DNA from: Mycolicibacterium parafortuitum
GTDB lineage: Bacteria; Actinomycetota; Actinomycetes; Mycobacteriales; Mycobacteriaceae
Assembly: GCF_010725485.1 (NCBI RefSeq)
Contig: NZ_AP022598.1
Location: 5,146,001 to 5,210,000 of the forward strand
DNA: 64,000 nt
Direction: 5' to 3'
The translations under genes were made by a program, and so were the position numbers. Numbering within the stretch: position 1 is the first letter of the stretch; every line of letters starts with the position of its first letter. Under the pieces are notes generated by a model, which was given only the letters and a program-made list of their open reading frames with translations, made no database searches and was not told where the DNA came from. Positions 25,846 to 34,269 of the stretch are shown here, piece after piece.

Positions 25846-27190
25846 GCATCCTCTCCCAGTCGGTGACGACCGCGTTGAACGCGTTGAGCTCGACCCGCGC
25901 ATAGTTGACGTAGTGGTCGACGACGTCGTCGCCGAACGCGTCGCGGGCGATCGTCGAGTTCTCGAACAGCTCCATGGCCTCGGTCAGCGTGGTGGGCAGC
26001 CGGTCTGCGCCGCTGGTGTACGCGTTGCCTTCCAGGGCGTCTTCGAGCTCGAGCTCGTTCTCGATGCCGTAGAGCCCGCCGGCGATCAACGCCGACACCG
26101 CCAGGTACTGGTTGACGTCGCCGCCGGGCGCGCGGTTTTCCATCCGCATGCCCTGGCCGTGGCCGACCACCCGCAGCGCGCAGGTGCGGTTGTCCAGGCC
26201 CCAGGCGATCGCGGTCGGGGCGAAGCTTCCTTCAGCGAAGCGCTTGTAGGAGTTGATGTTCGGCGCGTAGAACAGGGTGAAGTCGCGCATGGTGGCCAGC
26301 TGCCCGGCGATGAAACTGCGGAACATCGACGACATCCCGAGTTCGTCGCCGTCGTCGGCGAACACCGCCTCGCCGTCTTTGCCGCGGAACGAGATGTGGA
26401 TGTGGCAGCTGTTGCCTTCGCTCTCGTCGAACTTGGCCATGAACGTCAGGGATTTGCCGTGCTGGTCGGCGATCTCCTTGGCACCGTTCTTGTAGATCGT
26501 GTGGTTGTCGCAGGTGACCAGCGCCTGGTCGTAGCGGAAGCCGATCTCCTGCTGGCCCAGGTTGCACTCGCCCTTGACGCCTTCGCAGTACATGCCGGCG
26601 CCGTCCATCCCGATGCGGATGTCGCGCAGCAGCGGTTCCATCCGCGTGGAGGCGTGCATCGCGTAGTCGATGTTGTAGTCGGTGGCGGGCCTGAGATTTC
26701 GGTATCCGGCTGCCCAGGCGTCGCGGAATCCGGTGTCGAACACCATGAACTCCAGCTCGGTGGCGGCGACGGCGTCGAGGCCGCGCTCGGACAACCGGTC
26801 CAGCTGGGCGCGCAGGATGCCGCGCGGCGCCTGGGCGACCGGACGCCCGTCGGTCCAGGACAGGTCCGCCATCACCAGCGCGGTGGCGGGCTGCCACGGC
26901 ACCTGCCGCAGCGTGGACATGTCCGGGGTCATGACCATGTCCCCGTAGCCGGTCTCCCAGCTGGAGATCGCATAACCGTTGACGGTGTTCATGTCGACGT
27001 CGACGGCCAGCAGGTAGTTACAGCACTCGGCGCCGTGGTCGGCGACTTCCTCGACGAACAGCCGCGCCGAGATCCGCTTGCCGGTGAGCCGGCCCTGCAT
27101 GTCGCAGAACGCGACGATGACGGTGTCGATATCGCCGTCGGCGACCTTACGTTCCAGATCCGCCTTCGACAGCATTCCGCGCTTGGTCAT
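25826..27190 (-). CDS. glnA4: glutamine-synthetase-family ligase GlnA4
   Basis: Predicted 454-residue member of the GS family. The N-terminal beta-grasp part has VIVAFCDMQGRLTGKRI. The catalytic domain includes AATELEFMVFD (metal Glu), NSCHIHISF and GSFAPTAIAWGLDNRTCALRVV (ATP and glutamate contacts). The adenylylation motif NLYDLP of true GlnA1 is missing, and the family is not expected to supply glutamine. The Streptomyces GlnA4 is known as a gamma-glutamylethanolamide synthetase, and related GlnA3 acts on polyamines, so the substrate here is probably an amine. It heads the operon. Ortholog of M. tuberculosis Rv2860c by order. Confidence 0.9.
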   Translation of the reverse strand: MTKRGMLSKADLERKVADGDIDTVIVAFCDMQGRLTGKRISARLFVEEVADHGAECCNYLLAVDVDMNTVNGYAISSWETGYGDMVMTPDMSTLRQVPWQPATALVMADLSWTDGRPVAQAPRGILRAQLDRLSERGLDAVAATELEFMVFDTGFRDAWAAGYRNLRPATDYNIDYAMHASTRMEPLLRDIRIGMDGAGMYCEGVKGECNLGQQEIGFRYDQALVTCDNHTIYKNGAKEIADQHGKSLTFMAKFDESEGNSCHIHISFRGKDGEAVFADDGDELGMSSMFRSFIAGQLATMRDFTLFYAPNINSYKRFAEGSFAPTAIAWGLDNRTCALRVVGHGQGMRMENRAPGGDVNQYLAVSALIAGGLYGIENELELEDALEGNAYTSGADRLPTTLTEAMELFENSTIARDAFGDDVVDHYVNYARVELNAFNAVVTDWERMRGFERL

Positions 27191-27463
27191 CAGTTCACGT
27201 GCCCTTCGCCGGTGGTGGGGCTTTCACGATTCCACGATCACGCCATCCTGTCCAAAGGTAGGGCATCAGACCAATAGGCGACTCGATGGGGTGCCCCGCT
27301 CCGCGTGCACTCTCAGGCGCTGTGACGACGGTCTCGATCTTGATCGCCGAGAAGGGTTTGGACGGGTTGCGCTGGGGTAATCCCACTCGGCGCGCCCGGG
27401 CCCGGGTCTCCGGCCGCAGAACGAAACAGCAGGTTCGCTCGTAACAGAGATAGGGTCGGTCAC
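27191..27463. other. divergent intergenic region between glnA4 and the NAGGN genes
   Basis: This 273-base stretch is the largest gene-free interval in the window and must hold promoters for both operons. On the plus strand TAGGGT (27451-27456) lies seven bases before the GTG of the amidotransferase gene. On the minus strand TGGTCTGATG (read 27273-27264) resembles one half of a FadR-type TGGTC-N-GACCA operator, which would suit the FadR-like gene at the end of the glnA4 operon; the other half matches poorly. No open frame or RNA motif was recognised. Confidence 0.4.
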
Positions 27464-29269
27464 GTGTGTGGAGCCACCGGCGAGGTCCGCCTCGACGGAA
27501 ACAATCCCGATGTCCGTGCAGTCTCGGCGATGGCCGAGGTTCTCGTCCCGCGCGGCCCCGACGCCGCGGGCACGTGGTCGCAGGGCCGGGTCGCCCTCGG
27601 TCACCGGCGCCTGAAGATCATCGATCTGTCCGAGGCCGGCGCCCAGCCGATGGTCGACTCCGACCTCGGTCTGACGATCGCCTGGAACGGCTGCATCTAC
27701 AACTACGAGCAACTGCGCGACGAACTCGCCGGGCACGGCTACCGCTTCTTCTCCCACAGCGACACCGAGGTGCTGCTGAAGGGTTACCACCACTGGGGTG
27801 ACCGCTTCGTCGATCACCTCAAGGGCATGTTCGCGTTCGCGATCGTCGAACGCGACAGCGGACGCGTGCTGCTGGGCCGCGACCGGCTCGGCATCAAGCC
27901 GCTGTATCTGGCGCAGACCCCCGACCGGATCCGCTTCGCGTCCTCCTTGCCCGCACTGGTGGCCGGTGGCGGAATCGACACCCGGATCGACCCGGTCGCG
28001 CTGCACCACTACATGTCGTTCCACTCGGTGGTCCCGGCGCCGCGCACCATCTTGCGCGGTGTCACCAAGCTGCCGCCCGCGTCGCTGATGGCGATCGAAC
28101 CGGACGGCGAGGTCACCACCACGACGTACTGGGAGCCCGACTTCACCCGCCGCGCCGACCGCGCCGACTGGTCCGACAAGGACTGGGAGGACGCCGTCCT
28201 CGATTCGCTGCGCACCGCCGTGAAGCGCCGGCTGGTCGCCGATGTGCCGGTCGGCTGCCTGCTGTCGGGCGGCGTCGACTCCAGCCTGATCGTCGGACTG
28301 CTCGCCGAGGCCGGCCAGCACGGCCTCAAGACGTTCTCGATCGGCTTCGAATCCGTCAACGGTGTCGCCGGCGACGAGTTCAAGTACTCCGACATCGTCG
28401 CCGACCGTTTCGGCACCGATCACCACCAGATCCGCATCGACACCGCACGTATGCTGCCCGCGCTCGACGGCGCGATCGGCGCGATGAGCGAACCGATGGT
28501 CAGCCACGACTGCGTCGCGTTCTACCTGCTGAGCCAGGAGGTCGCCAAGCACGTCAAGGTGGTGCAGTCCGGCCAGGGCGCCGACGAGGTGTTCGCGGGC
28601 TACCACTGGTATCCCCCGATGGGTGAGCCCGACGCCGCGTCGGTGGCGGGTTCGGTGGCGCGCTACCGCACCGCGTTCTTCGACCGCGACCAGGCCGGCT
28701 ACGCCGATCTGGTGGCACCGGCCTACCTGTCCGACGAGGATCCCAGCGAGCTGTTCGTCACCGAACACTTCGCCCGGCGCGGCGCCGAGACCGGGGTCGA
28801 CCGCGCGCTGCGGCTGGACACCACGGTGATGCTGGTCGACGACCCGGTCAAACGGGTCGACAACATGACGATGGCGTGGGGACTGGAGGGCCGCGTGCCG
28901 TTCCTCGACCACGAGCTCGTCGAACTCGCCGCGACGTGCCCGCCGCACCTCAAGACCGCCCACGAGGGCAAGGGTGTGCTCAAACAGGCTGCCCGGCAAG
29001 TGATTCCGTCCGAGGTCATCGACCGACCCAAGGGCTACTTCCCGGTGCCCGCGCTGACCCACCTCGAAGGGCCGTACCTGGACATGGTCCGCGACGCGCT
29101 CTACGCCCCGGAGGCCAAGGAGCGCGGACTGTTCCGTCCGGATGCCGTCGAGCGACTGCTGGCCGATCCGAACGGGAGGCTGACGCCGTTGCGCGGCAAC
29201 GAGTTGTGGCAGATCGCGCTGCTGGAGATGTGGCTGCAGCGCCATGGCATCAACGGTGGGGCCGCATGA
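27464..29269 (+). CDS. N-acetylglutaminylglutamine amidotransferase (asparagine-synthetase-like)
   Basis: Predicted 601-residue glutamine-dependent amidotransferase. The N-terminal glutaminase begins M-C-GATGEV with the catalytic Cys2 and includes RGPDAAGTW and GHRRLKIIDLSEAGAQP. The ATP pyrophosphatase domain has LLSGGVDSSLIVGLLAEAG and GQGADEVFAGYHW. Its partner gene overlaps by four bases and encodes an acetyltransferase/ATP-grasp fusion, the arrangement known for N-acetylglutaminylglutamine amide synthesis, where this enzyme amidates the dipeptide. The product is an osmoprotectant. It could be confused with asparagine synthetase B, but the neighbour decides. The GTG start at 27464 is fixed by Cys2. 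Confidence 0.85.
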   Translation: MCGATGEVRLDGNNPDVRAVSAMAEVLVPRGPDAAGTWSQGRVALGHRRLKIIDLSEAGAQPMVDSDLGLTIAWNGCIYNYEQLRDELAGHGYRFFSHSDTEVLLKGYHHWGDRFVDHLKGMFAFAIVERDSGRVLLGRDRLGIKPLYLAQTPDRIRFASSLPALVAGGGIDTRIDPVALHHYMSFHSVVPAPRTILRGVTKLPPASLMAIEPDGEVTTTTYWEPDFTRRADRADWSDKDWEDAVLDSLRTAVKRRLVADVPVGCLLSGGVDSSLIVGLLAEAGQHGLKTFSIGFESVNGVAGDEFKYSDIVADRFGTDHHQIRIDTARMLPALDGAIGAMSEPMVSHDCVAFYLLSQEVAKHVKVVQSGQGADEVFAGYHWYPPMGEPDAASVAGSVARYRTAFFDRDQAGYADLVAPAYLSDEDPSELFVTEHFARRGAETGVDRALRLDTTVMLVDDPVKRVDNMTMAWGLEGRVPFLDHELVELAATCPPHLKTAHEGKGVLKQAARQVIPSEVIDRPKGYFPVPALTHLEGPYLDMVRDALYAPEAKERGLFRPDAVERLLADPNGRLTPLRGNELWQIALLEMWLQRHGINGGAA

Positions 29270-31035
29270 CGGCTGATCCGACGGCAGACAACCCCGAGGC
29301 CATCACGCTGGCGCTGCACGAGGCCGCCAGCCAGGATGTGCTCGACACGATGTCAGACGACGTCGTTCTCGAACTCGGTTGGGGGCGGCTGATTTTCGGG
29401 CAGACGTTCGCCGACCCGGAGAAGCTCGCCGACGTGCTGCGGCAGGAGACGCAGGGCCGTCGGGACATCTGCATCTACGCGCGGGAGCCCCACGTGCTGG
29501 TCGCCAAGGCGCCCTCGGAACTGTTCATCGATCCCAGCCACACCTACCGGCTGCGATTCGCCGACGTCGCGGCCGACGCCCCTGCGCCGAGGGGGTTCCG
29601 GGTGCGCACACTGGAGGCCCGCACCGACGCCGACGAGATGAACCGGGTCTATCTCCGCTGCGGGATGGTCGCCGCACCGTCCGATGTGCTGTGGGACAAC
29701 CACCGCGACCGCAACGCCGTCGACTATCTGGTGGCGGTCAGCGAGGAGGACGGCTCGGTGTTGGGCACCGTCACCGGTGTCGACCACGTCGCGCTGTTCT
29801 CCGACCCGGAGAACGGCTCGAGCCTGTGGACGCTCGCCGTGGACCCGGCCGCATCGGTCCCCGGAGTCGGTGCCGCACTGACCCGGGCATTGGCGGCGTT
29901 GTACCGCGACCGCGGCCGCGCGTACATGGATCTGTCCGTCGCCCATGACAACGAGGCTGCGATCGCGCTGTACGAGAAGCTGGGATTCGCGCGCGTCCCG
30001 GTGATGGCGGTCAAGCGCAAGAACGCCATCAACGAGCCGCTGTTCACCCATCCCCCGGAGACCGTCGACGACCTGAACCCGTATGCCCGGATCATCGCCG
30101 ACGAAGCGATGCGGCGCGGTATCTGGGTGGAGGTCCTCGACGCCGAGGCCGGGGAGATGAAGATGTCCCACGGCGGGCGCAGCGTGATCACCCGCGAATC
30201 ACTGTCCGAATACACCTCTGCGGTCGCGATGGCCCGCTGCGACGACAAACGGCTGACCCGGCGCATCGTGTCCGAGGCGGGCATCAAGGTGCCGAAGGGC
30301 AGGCTCGCCACGTTCGACCAGGCCGACCACGAATTCCTCGCCGAGGTCGGCGACGTCGTCGTCAAACCCACCCGCGGCGAACAGGGCAAGGGCATCACCG
30401 TCGGCATCGACAGCCCCGAGGAACTCGACGCGGCCCTCGCCCGCGCCCGCGAGCAGCACCCCGAGGTGCTCATCGAGGAACGCGCCCCCGGCGACGATCT
30501 GCGGCTGGTGGTCATCGACGGCAGGGTCGTCGCGGCCGCGCTGCGACTGCCCGCCGAGGTCACCGGCACCGGCAAGCACACCATCCGCGAGCTGATCGAG
30601 GCGCAGAGCCGTCGGCGCGCCGCCGCCACCGGCGGTGAGTCCCGGATTCCGATGGACGCGGTCACCGAGAACACGGTCAGGGAGGCCGGATTCTCGCTGG
30701 ACGACGTGCTCAGCGAGGGTGAGCGGCTCCGGGTTCGCCGCACCGCCAACCTGCACCAGGGCGGCACCATCCACGATGTGACTTCGACGGTGCATCCCGA
30801 GCTGTGCCGGGTGGGGGTGGCCGCCGCCGCGGCAATCGGCATCCCGGTCACCGGAATCGATCTGCTCGTACCCGACGTGACCAAACCCGAGTATGTGTTC
30901 ATCGAGGCCAACGAACGCCCGGGGCTGGCCAATCACGAGCCCCAGCCCACCGCAAAAGCGTTCGTGGACTTCCTGTTTCCGAATCAGCCCGGACTCCCCC
31001 AGGCCTGGACCCCCGACGAGGCGCCCTCGGGTTAG
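29266..31035 (+). CDS. N-acetylglutaminylglutamine synthetase (GNAT plus ATP-grasp fusion)
   Basis: Predicted 589-residue bifunctional enzyme. A GNAT acetyltransferase domain covers roughly residues 105-245 (GVGAALTRALAALYRDRG and VAHDNEAAIALYEKLGF). An ATP-grasp ligase domain covers about 290-580, with GDVVVKPTRGEQGKGITVG, VLIEERAPGDDLRLVV, IHDVTSTVHPELC and IEANERPGLANHEPQP, resembling cyanophycin synthetase and GshAB ligases. The predicted reaction is acetylation of glutamine and ligation to a second glutamine. The ATG at 29266 overlaps the stop codon of the amidotransferase gene. This two-gene set is absent from the corresponding M. tuberculosis locus between glnA4 and mapB. Confidence 0.85.
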   Translation: MTADPTADNPEAITLALHEAASQDVLDTMSDDVVLELGWGRLIFGQTFADPEKLADVLRQETQGRRDICIYAREPHVLVAKAPSELFIDPSHTYRLRFADVAADAPAPRGFRVRTLEARTDADEMNRVYLRCGMVAAPSDVLWDNHRDRNAVDYLVAVSEEDGSVLGTVTGVDHVALFSDPENGSSLWTLAVDPAASVPGVGAALTRALAALYRDRGRAYMDLSVAHDNEAAIALYEKLGFARVPVMAVKRKNAINEPLFTHPPETVDDLNPYARIIADEAMRRGIWVEVLDAEAGEMKMSHGGRSVITRESLSEYTSAVAMARCDDKRLTRRIVSEAGIKVPKGRLATFDQADHEFLAEVGDVVVKPTRGEQGKGITVGIDSPEELDAALARAREQHPEVLIEERAPGDDLRLVVIDGRVVAAALRLPAEVTGTGKHTIRELIEAQSRRRAAATGGESRIPMDAVTENTVREAGFSLDDVLSEGERLRVRRTANLHQGGTIHDVTSTVHPELCRVGVAAAAAIGIPVTGIDLLVPDVTKPEYVFIEANERPGLANHEPQPTAKAFVDFLFPNQPGLPQAWTPDEAPSG

Positions 31036-31048
31036 CGCCTGGCGGCGC

Positions 31049-31612
31049 TCACCACGTGCTGGACCGCATCACGATCTCGGCGGCCAGTTGCGCGGTCGAA
31101 TCGGCGGCGTTTCGCCGGCCGAGCAGTTCGACGATGCGGTACTCGCCGTAGACGAAACGCTGGCTGGCCTTGGCCACCGCGCGCGCGGCGCTGCTGCTGA
31201 CCAGCGCCGTGGTGTTCAGTTCCACCGGCGGGCATCCCTCGTCACGCACGGCGCCGGTCAGGTCGGGAACCTTCGGGTGACCCCGGTCGATCGCCACCAG
31301 GCCGATGAACCGGTCCAGCCGGGTGGCCGCCAGCTCCCATGCCAACTCGCCGCCGGCCCGGTCGCCGACCAGCAGCGCCCACCGGATCTCCAGGCTGTCG
31401 AGGACGCTGATGACGGACTTGGCGGTCAGGCGTGGATCCGCGCCGACGACGACGGTCTTCAGCGATGCGGTGTGCAACCGCTGGCACACCCCGTCGTAGG
31501 CGGCGGGGTTCTGCTGCGCCGCGGCCAGCATCACCACGACCGAACCCTTGTCCGGTCCGGCGACCGAGACGGGCACGCCGAAGCCGTCCACGGTGACCAT
31601 GGGAGTGGGCAT
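31049..31612 (-). CDS. alpha/beta-hydrolase-like protein, possibly inactive
   Basis: Predicted 187-residue protein. It begins MVTVDGFGVPVSVAGP and reads like a short alpha/beta-hydrolase fold, with a core strand VVVMLAAAQQNPAAYDGVCQR and an elbow-like ALLVGDRAGGELAWELA. The nucleophile position of the elbow is Asp or Arg in GDRAG rather than Ser, so it may be inactive or use Asp. I do not recognise a characterised family. It is convergent with the NAGGN operon, 13 bases from its stop, and upstream of nothing on its strand for 63 bases. Confidence 0.7.
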   Translation of the reverse strand: MPTPMVTVDGFGVPVSVAGPDKGSVVVMLAAAQQNPAAYDGVCQRLHTASLKTVVVGADPRLTAKSVISVLDSLEIRWALLVGDRAGGELAWELAATRLDRFIGLVAIDRGHPKVPDLTGAVRDEGCPPVELNTTALVSSSAARAVAKASQRFVYGEYRIVELLGRRNAADSTAQLAAEIVMRSSTW

Positions 31613-31675
31613 TGCGTCACGCTACAGGGCGCAGCGGCTTCGGTGCGGGGCTTTTCACGCTGTTCACCGGAGGCG

Positions 31676-32347
31676 TCAAACCGATTGCGCGCGCTCGGCC
31701 TGTTTGCCCGTCACGTCCAGAAAGGTCTGCGGCAGCGTGCCTTTGACCGGAATCGACGGGTCCGGCGTCGGAAACGCGATGCCGAACACGGCCATGGTGC
31801 CGACGTTCTCGAACGAGAAGTACACACTGGTCTGCCCGCCGCCGAGATGCATCGTCTGCTCGTAGACCAGGGCGCCGTCACGCGGCGCCGGGATCTGCGT
31901 CGTGGTCATCGCGATCCCGGGATCGGACGGGTCGAAGAACGTGCGGTACTCGGCGCACCGCTGCGCGGTGGCGGCGAGGCGCTCGAGATCGAGATGCCAG
32001 GTGAGCACGGTGACCACCATCCGGACCCCGTCGTAGGCGGCGACGTACTCGCCCGCGCTGCCGGGCCCGCGCTCGGCGGTGCGGGCGATGTCCCGGGTCA
32101 ACCCGTCGGCGCAGCCTTCCGGCCGGGACAGCATCGGCGGCGGCCCGTCGGCGCCGTCGGCCTCCCCGCGGTCACGGGTGATCCGCTCGAACTGCACGCC
32201 GGGCGGGAAGTCGGCGGCGGTCAGCAGCGCCGCGTCGAGTCGGGCGCCGGGCCAGGTCGCGGTGCCGGTGACGGGCTTGCCGCAGCCGACCGACAGGCAT
32301 GCCGACAGACAGGCCACCGCCGTCACGGCGAGCGCCGGTCTGATCAT
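31676..32347 (-). CDS. putative lipoprotein, mycobacterial DUF5642-like
   Basis: Predicted 223-residue exported lipoprotein. The signal peptide ends in a lipobox (LSVG-C, Cys at about residue 22), followed by GKPVTGTATWPGAR, so the mature protein should be anchored on the outer face of the cytoplasmic membrane. The rest is a globular domain with paired cysteines (RPEGCADGL and AQRCAEY) and the late TSVYFSFENVGTMAVFGIAFP. Similar small secreted lipoproteins of unknown function are common in mycobacteria. It is 19 bases downstream of map on the same strand. The family name is given from memory. Confidence 0.75.
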   Translation of the reverse strand: MIRPALAVTAVACLSACLSVGCGKPVTGTATWPGARLDAALLTAADFPPGVQFERITRDRGEADGADGPPPMLSRPEGCADGLTRDIARTAERGPGSAGEYVAAYDGVRMVVTVLTWHLDLERLAATAQRCAEYRTFFDPSDPGIAMTTTQIPAPRDGALVYEQTMHLGGGQTSVYFSFENVGTMAVFGIAFPTPDPSIPVKGTLPQTFLDVTGKQAERAQSV

Positions 32348-32366
32348 GGACTCAGGCTACCCAGGT

Positions 32367-33224
32367 TCAGACCTGGGTCAGGATCTCCGCGCCGGATTCG
32401 GTGACCACCAGCGTGTGCTCGAACTGCGCGGTCCACTTCTTGTCCTTGGTCGCGACGGTCCAGTCGTCGTCCCAGATCTCGTAGTCCAGGCTGCCGAGGT
32501 TGATCATCGGCTCGATGGTGAACGTCATCCCCGGCTCCAGGACCGTCTCGACCGCGGGCTGGTCGTAGTGCAGTACCACCAGCCCGTTGTGGAACGTGGT
32601 CCCGATCCCGTGCCCGGTGAAATCCCGAACCACGTTGTAGCCGAACCGGTTTGCGTACGCCTCGATGACCCGGCCGACGACCGAGAGCGCGCGGCCGGGC
32701 TTGACCGCCTTGATCGCGCGCATGGTCGCCTCGTGGGTGCGCTCGACCAGTAACCGGTGCTCCTCGGAGACGTCACCGGCCAGGAAGGTCGCATTGGTGT
32801 CGCCGTGTACCCCGTGGATGTACGCGGTGACGTCGATGTTGACGATGTCGCCGTCCTCGATCACGGTGGAGTCCGGGATGCCGTGGCAGATGATCTCGTT
32901 CAGCGATGTGCAGCAGGATTTCGGGAAGCCCTTGTAGCCGAGTGTCGACGGGTAGGCGCCTTGGTCGACCATGTACTCGTGGGCGATCCGGTCCAGCGTG
33001 TCGGTCGTGACGCCGGGAGCGACGGCCTTGCCGGCTTCGGCGAGCGCGCCGGCGGCGATCCGGCCCGCGATCCGCATCTTCTCGATGACCTCAGGGGTCT
33101 GCACCCAGGGCTCGCTGCCCTCCTGCGCGGTCGGCCGACCGACGTATTCCGGGCGGGCGATCGACTTGGGCACGGGCAGCATCGGTGAGACGGTGCCGGG
33201 CCGGAGGGCGGTCCGAACTGACAT
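32367..33224 (-). CDS. map: methionine aminopeptidase, type I
   Basis: Predicted 285-residue metallopeptidase that removes the initiator Met. The metal ligands are visible: Asp in [11 protein letters not shown], Asp in [10 protein letters not shown], His in [11 protein letters not shown], Glu in [10 protein letters not shown] and Glu in AQFEHTLVV. The N-terminal extension of about 40 residues with the proline-rich [13 protein letters not shown] stretch ([14 protein letters not shown]) is the SH3-binding-motif type seen in M. tuberculosis MapB (Rv2861c), its likely ortholog. It is divergent from the thioesterase gene across 23 bases. Confidence 0.93.
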   Translation of the reverse strand: MSVRTALRPGTVSPMLPVPKSIARPEYVGRPTAQEGSEPWVQTPEVIEKMRIAGRIAAGALAEAGKAVAPGVTTDTLDRIAHEYMVDQGAYPSTLGYKGFPKSCCTSLNEIICHGIPDSTVIEDGDIVNIDVTAYIHGVHGDTNATFLAGDVSEEHRLLVERTHEATMRAIKAVKPGRALSVVGRVIEAYANRFGYNVVRDFTGHGIGTTFHNGLVVLHYDQPAVETVLEPGMTFTIEPMINLGSLDYEIWDDDWTVATKDKKWTAQFEHTLVVTESGAEILTQV

Positions 33225-33247
33225 GCAGCAATGCTAGCGTTCCGCGG

Positions 33248-33634
33248 ATGCAGGTCACCCCCGGTCATTTGTTCGCCCAGATGAACTTCCGCGACGTCGA
33301 GGACACCGACGAGCGGATGGTGATCGAGCTGGACAACCGGCCCGACCTGGTGAACCGGCGCGGCGCGTTGCAGGGCGGTCTCGTCGCGACGCTGATCGAC
33401 ATCGCGGCGGGGCGGTTGGCCGACCGGCACGTCGGTCCCGGCCAGGACGTCACCACCGCTGATATGACCATCCACTATCTCGCCCCCGTCTTGGAGGGGC
33501 CCGCCCGTGCCGAGGCCACCATGGTGCGCGCGGGGCGCCGGATCTCGGTGATCGCGGTAGACGTCGTCGACGTGTCCCGGGACCGGCTCGCGGCGCGTGC
33601 GACGGTCAGTTTCGCGGTGCTCGACCCACGCTGA
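33248..33634 (+). CDS. PaaI-type hotdog thioesterase
   Basis: Predicted 128-residue acyl-CoA thioesterase of the hotdog fold. The central helix region LVNRRGALQGGLVATLIDIAA corresponds to the active-site helix, where the common HGG appears as QGG. The strand TTADMTIHYLAPVLEGPARA is typical. The start at 33248 (MQVTPGHLF) is chosen because the upstream extension overlaps the map gene start. It is convergent with the TetR gene across a hairpin. Confidence 0.82.
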   Translation: MQVTPGHLFAQMNFRDVEDTDERMVIELDNRPDLVNRRGALQGGLVATLIDIAAGRLADRHVGPGQDVTTADMTIHYLAPVLEGPARAEATMVRAGRRISVIAVDVVDVSRDRLAARATVSFAVLDPR

Positions 33635-33647
33635 CCGGACCGGTCAG
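33631..33647. terminator. 17-bp inverted repeat between convergent genes
   Basis: CTGACCGG-A-CCGGTCAG is perfectly symmetric and holds both stop codons of the thioesterase and TetR genes. Its place suggests a bidirectional terminator, but there is no U-tract. Confidence 0.45.
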
Positions 33648-34246
33648 GTCACCTGTAGCGCGCTGAGCGCGGTGCGCACCCGGTCCGGCAGCGAGCCGCC
33701 GTGTACCAGCCAGTCGTCGAGGGCGATCCGCACCGACGCCATGGTCAGCGCACCCAGCAGCCGTGGGCGCGGGTCGTCGGTCGGCACACCCGGAATTCTC
33801 GGGCTCACCAGCTCGGCGATGGCGGCCTCGTAGCGCAGGTACAGCTGCAAGGTCCACGCGCTGAACACCGGCGAGGACCGGGTCAGCATCGCGAGCTCGC
33901 GCACCTGCTCGCTGACCGCATCGAACCCGTCTCCGAGGTCGTCGAACGCCGCGACGATCGCCGCATTCGCGGTCAGTTCCTCCGGCTGCGCCGCCACGGC
34001 GGCCGTGATCGCCTCCAGCCAGTGCGTGGTCATCCCCTCGGCGACCGCATCTTCTTTGGCGCTGAAGTACCGGAAGAACGTCGCCCGGCCGACCTCGGCG
34101 GCGGCGGCGATGTGTTCGATGGTGGCGCCGCCGAGTCCGTGATCGGCCACCGCCTGGGCAGCCGCGGCGGCGATGCGGGCCTTGGTGGCCCGTTGCTTAC
34201 GGACCGTCAGCGATTCCGGCAAATCCCGCCCTGAGACTGCGTCCAT
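33644..34246 (-). CDS. TetR-family transcriptional regulator
   Basis: Predicted 200-residue repressor. The N-terminal helix-turn-helix is AAQAVADHGLGGATIEHIAA followed by EVGRATFFRYFSAKEDAV, at about residues 25-65, and the rest is the helical ligand domain. The start at 34246 (MDAVSGRDLPESL) lies inside a 27-bp palindrome shared with the divergent gene. It should repress itself and the divergent DUF1214-like/sulfotransferase operon by binding this palindrome. Confidence 0.9.
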   Translation of the reverse strand: MDAVSGRDLPESLTVRKQRATKARIAAAAAQAVADHGLGGATIEHIAAAAEVGRATFFRYFSAKEDAVAEGMTTHWLEAITAAVAAQPEELTANAAIVAAFDDLGDGFDAVSEQVRELAMLTRSSPVFSAWTLQLYLRYEAAIAELVSPRIPGVPTDDPRPRLLGALTMASVRIALDDWLVHGGSLPDRVRTALSALQVT

Positions 34247-34269
34247 GGTGAAACTATGTCTCACCATGG
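34243..34269. promoter_or_regulatory. TetR operator containing both divergent start codons
   Basis: CCATGGTGAAAC (34243-34254), TAT, then GTCTCACCATGG (34258-34269) form 12-bp arms with one mismatch around a 3-base centre. The ATG of the TetR gene (34246-34244) and of the divergent gene (34266-34268) each sit in a CCATGG at the ends of the palindrome. Only 19 bases separate the start codons, so both mRNAs must have very short leaders or none, and the regulator would cover both transcription starts. Confidence 0.8.

Noticed and set aside
27464..29269. Plain asparagine synthetase (asnB)
   Set aside because: The coupled GNAT/ATP-grasp partner gene matches the NAGGN pathway arrangement, so the amidotransferase reading is preferred.
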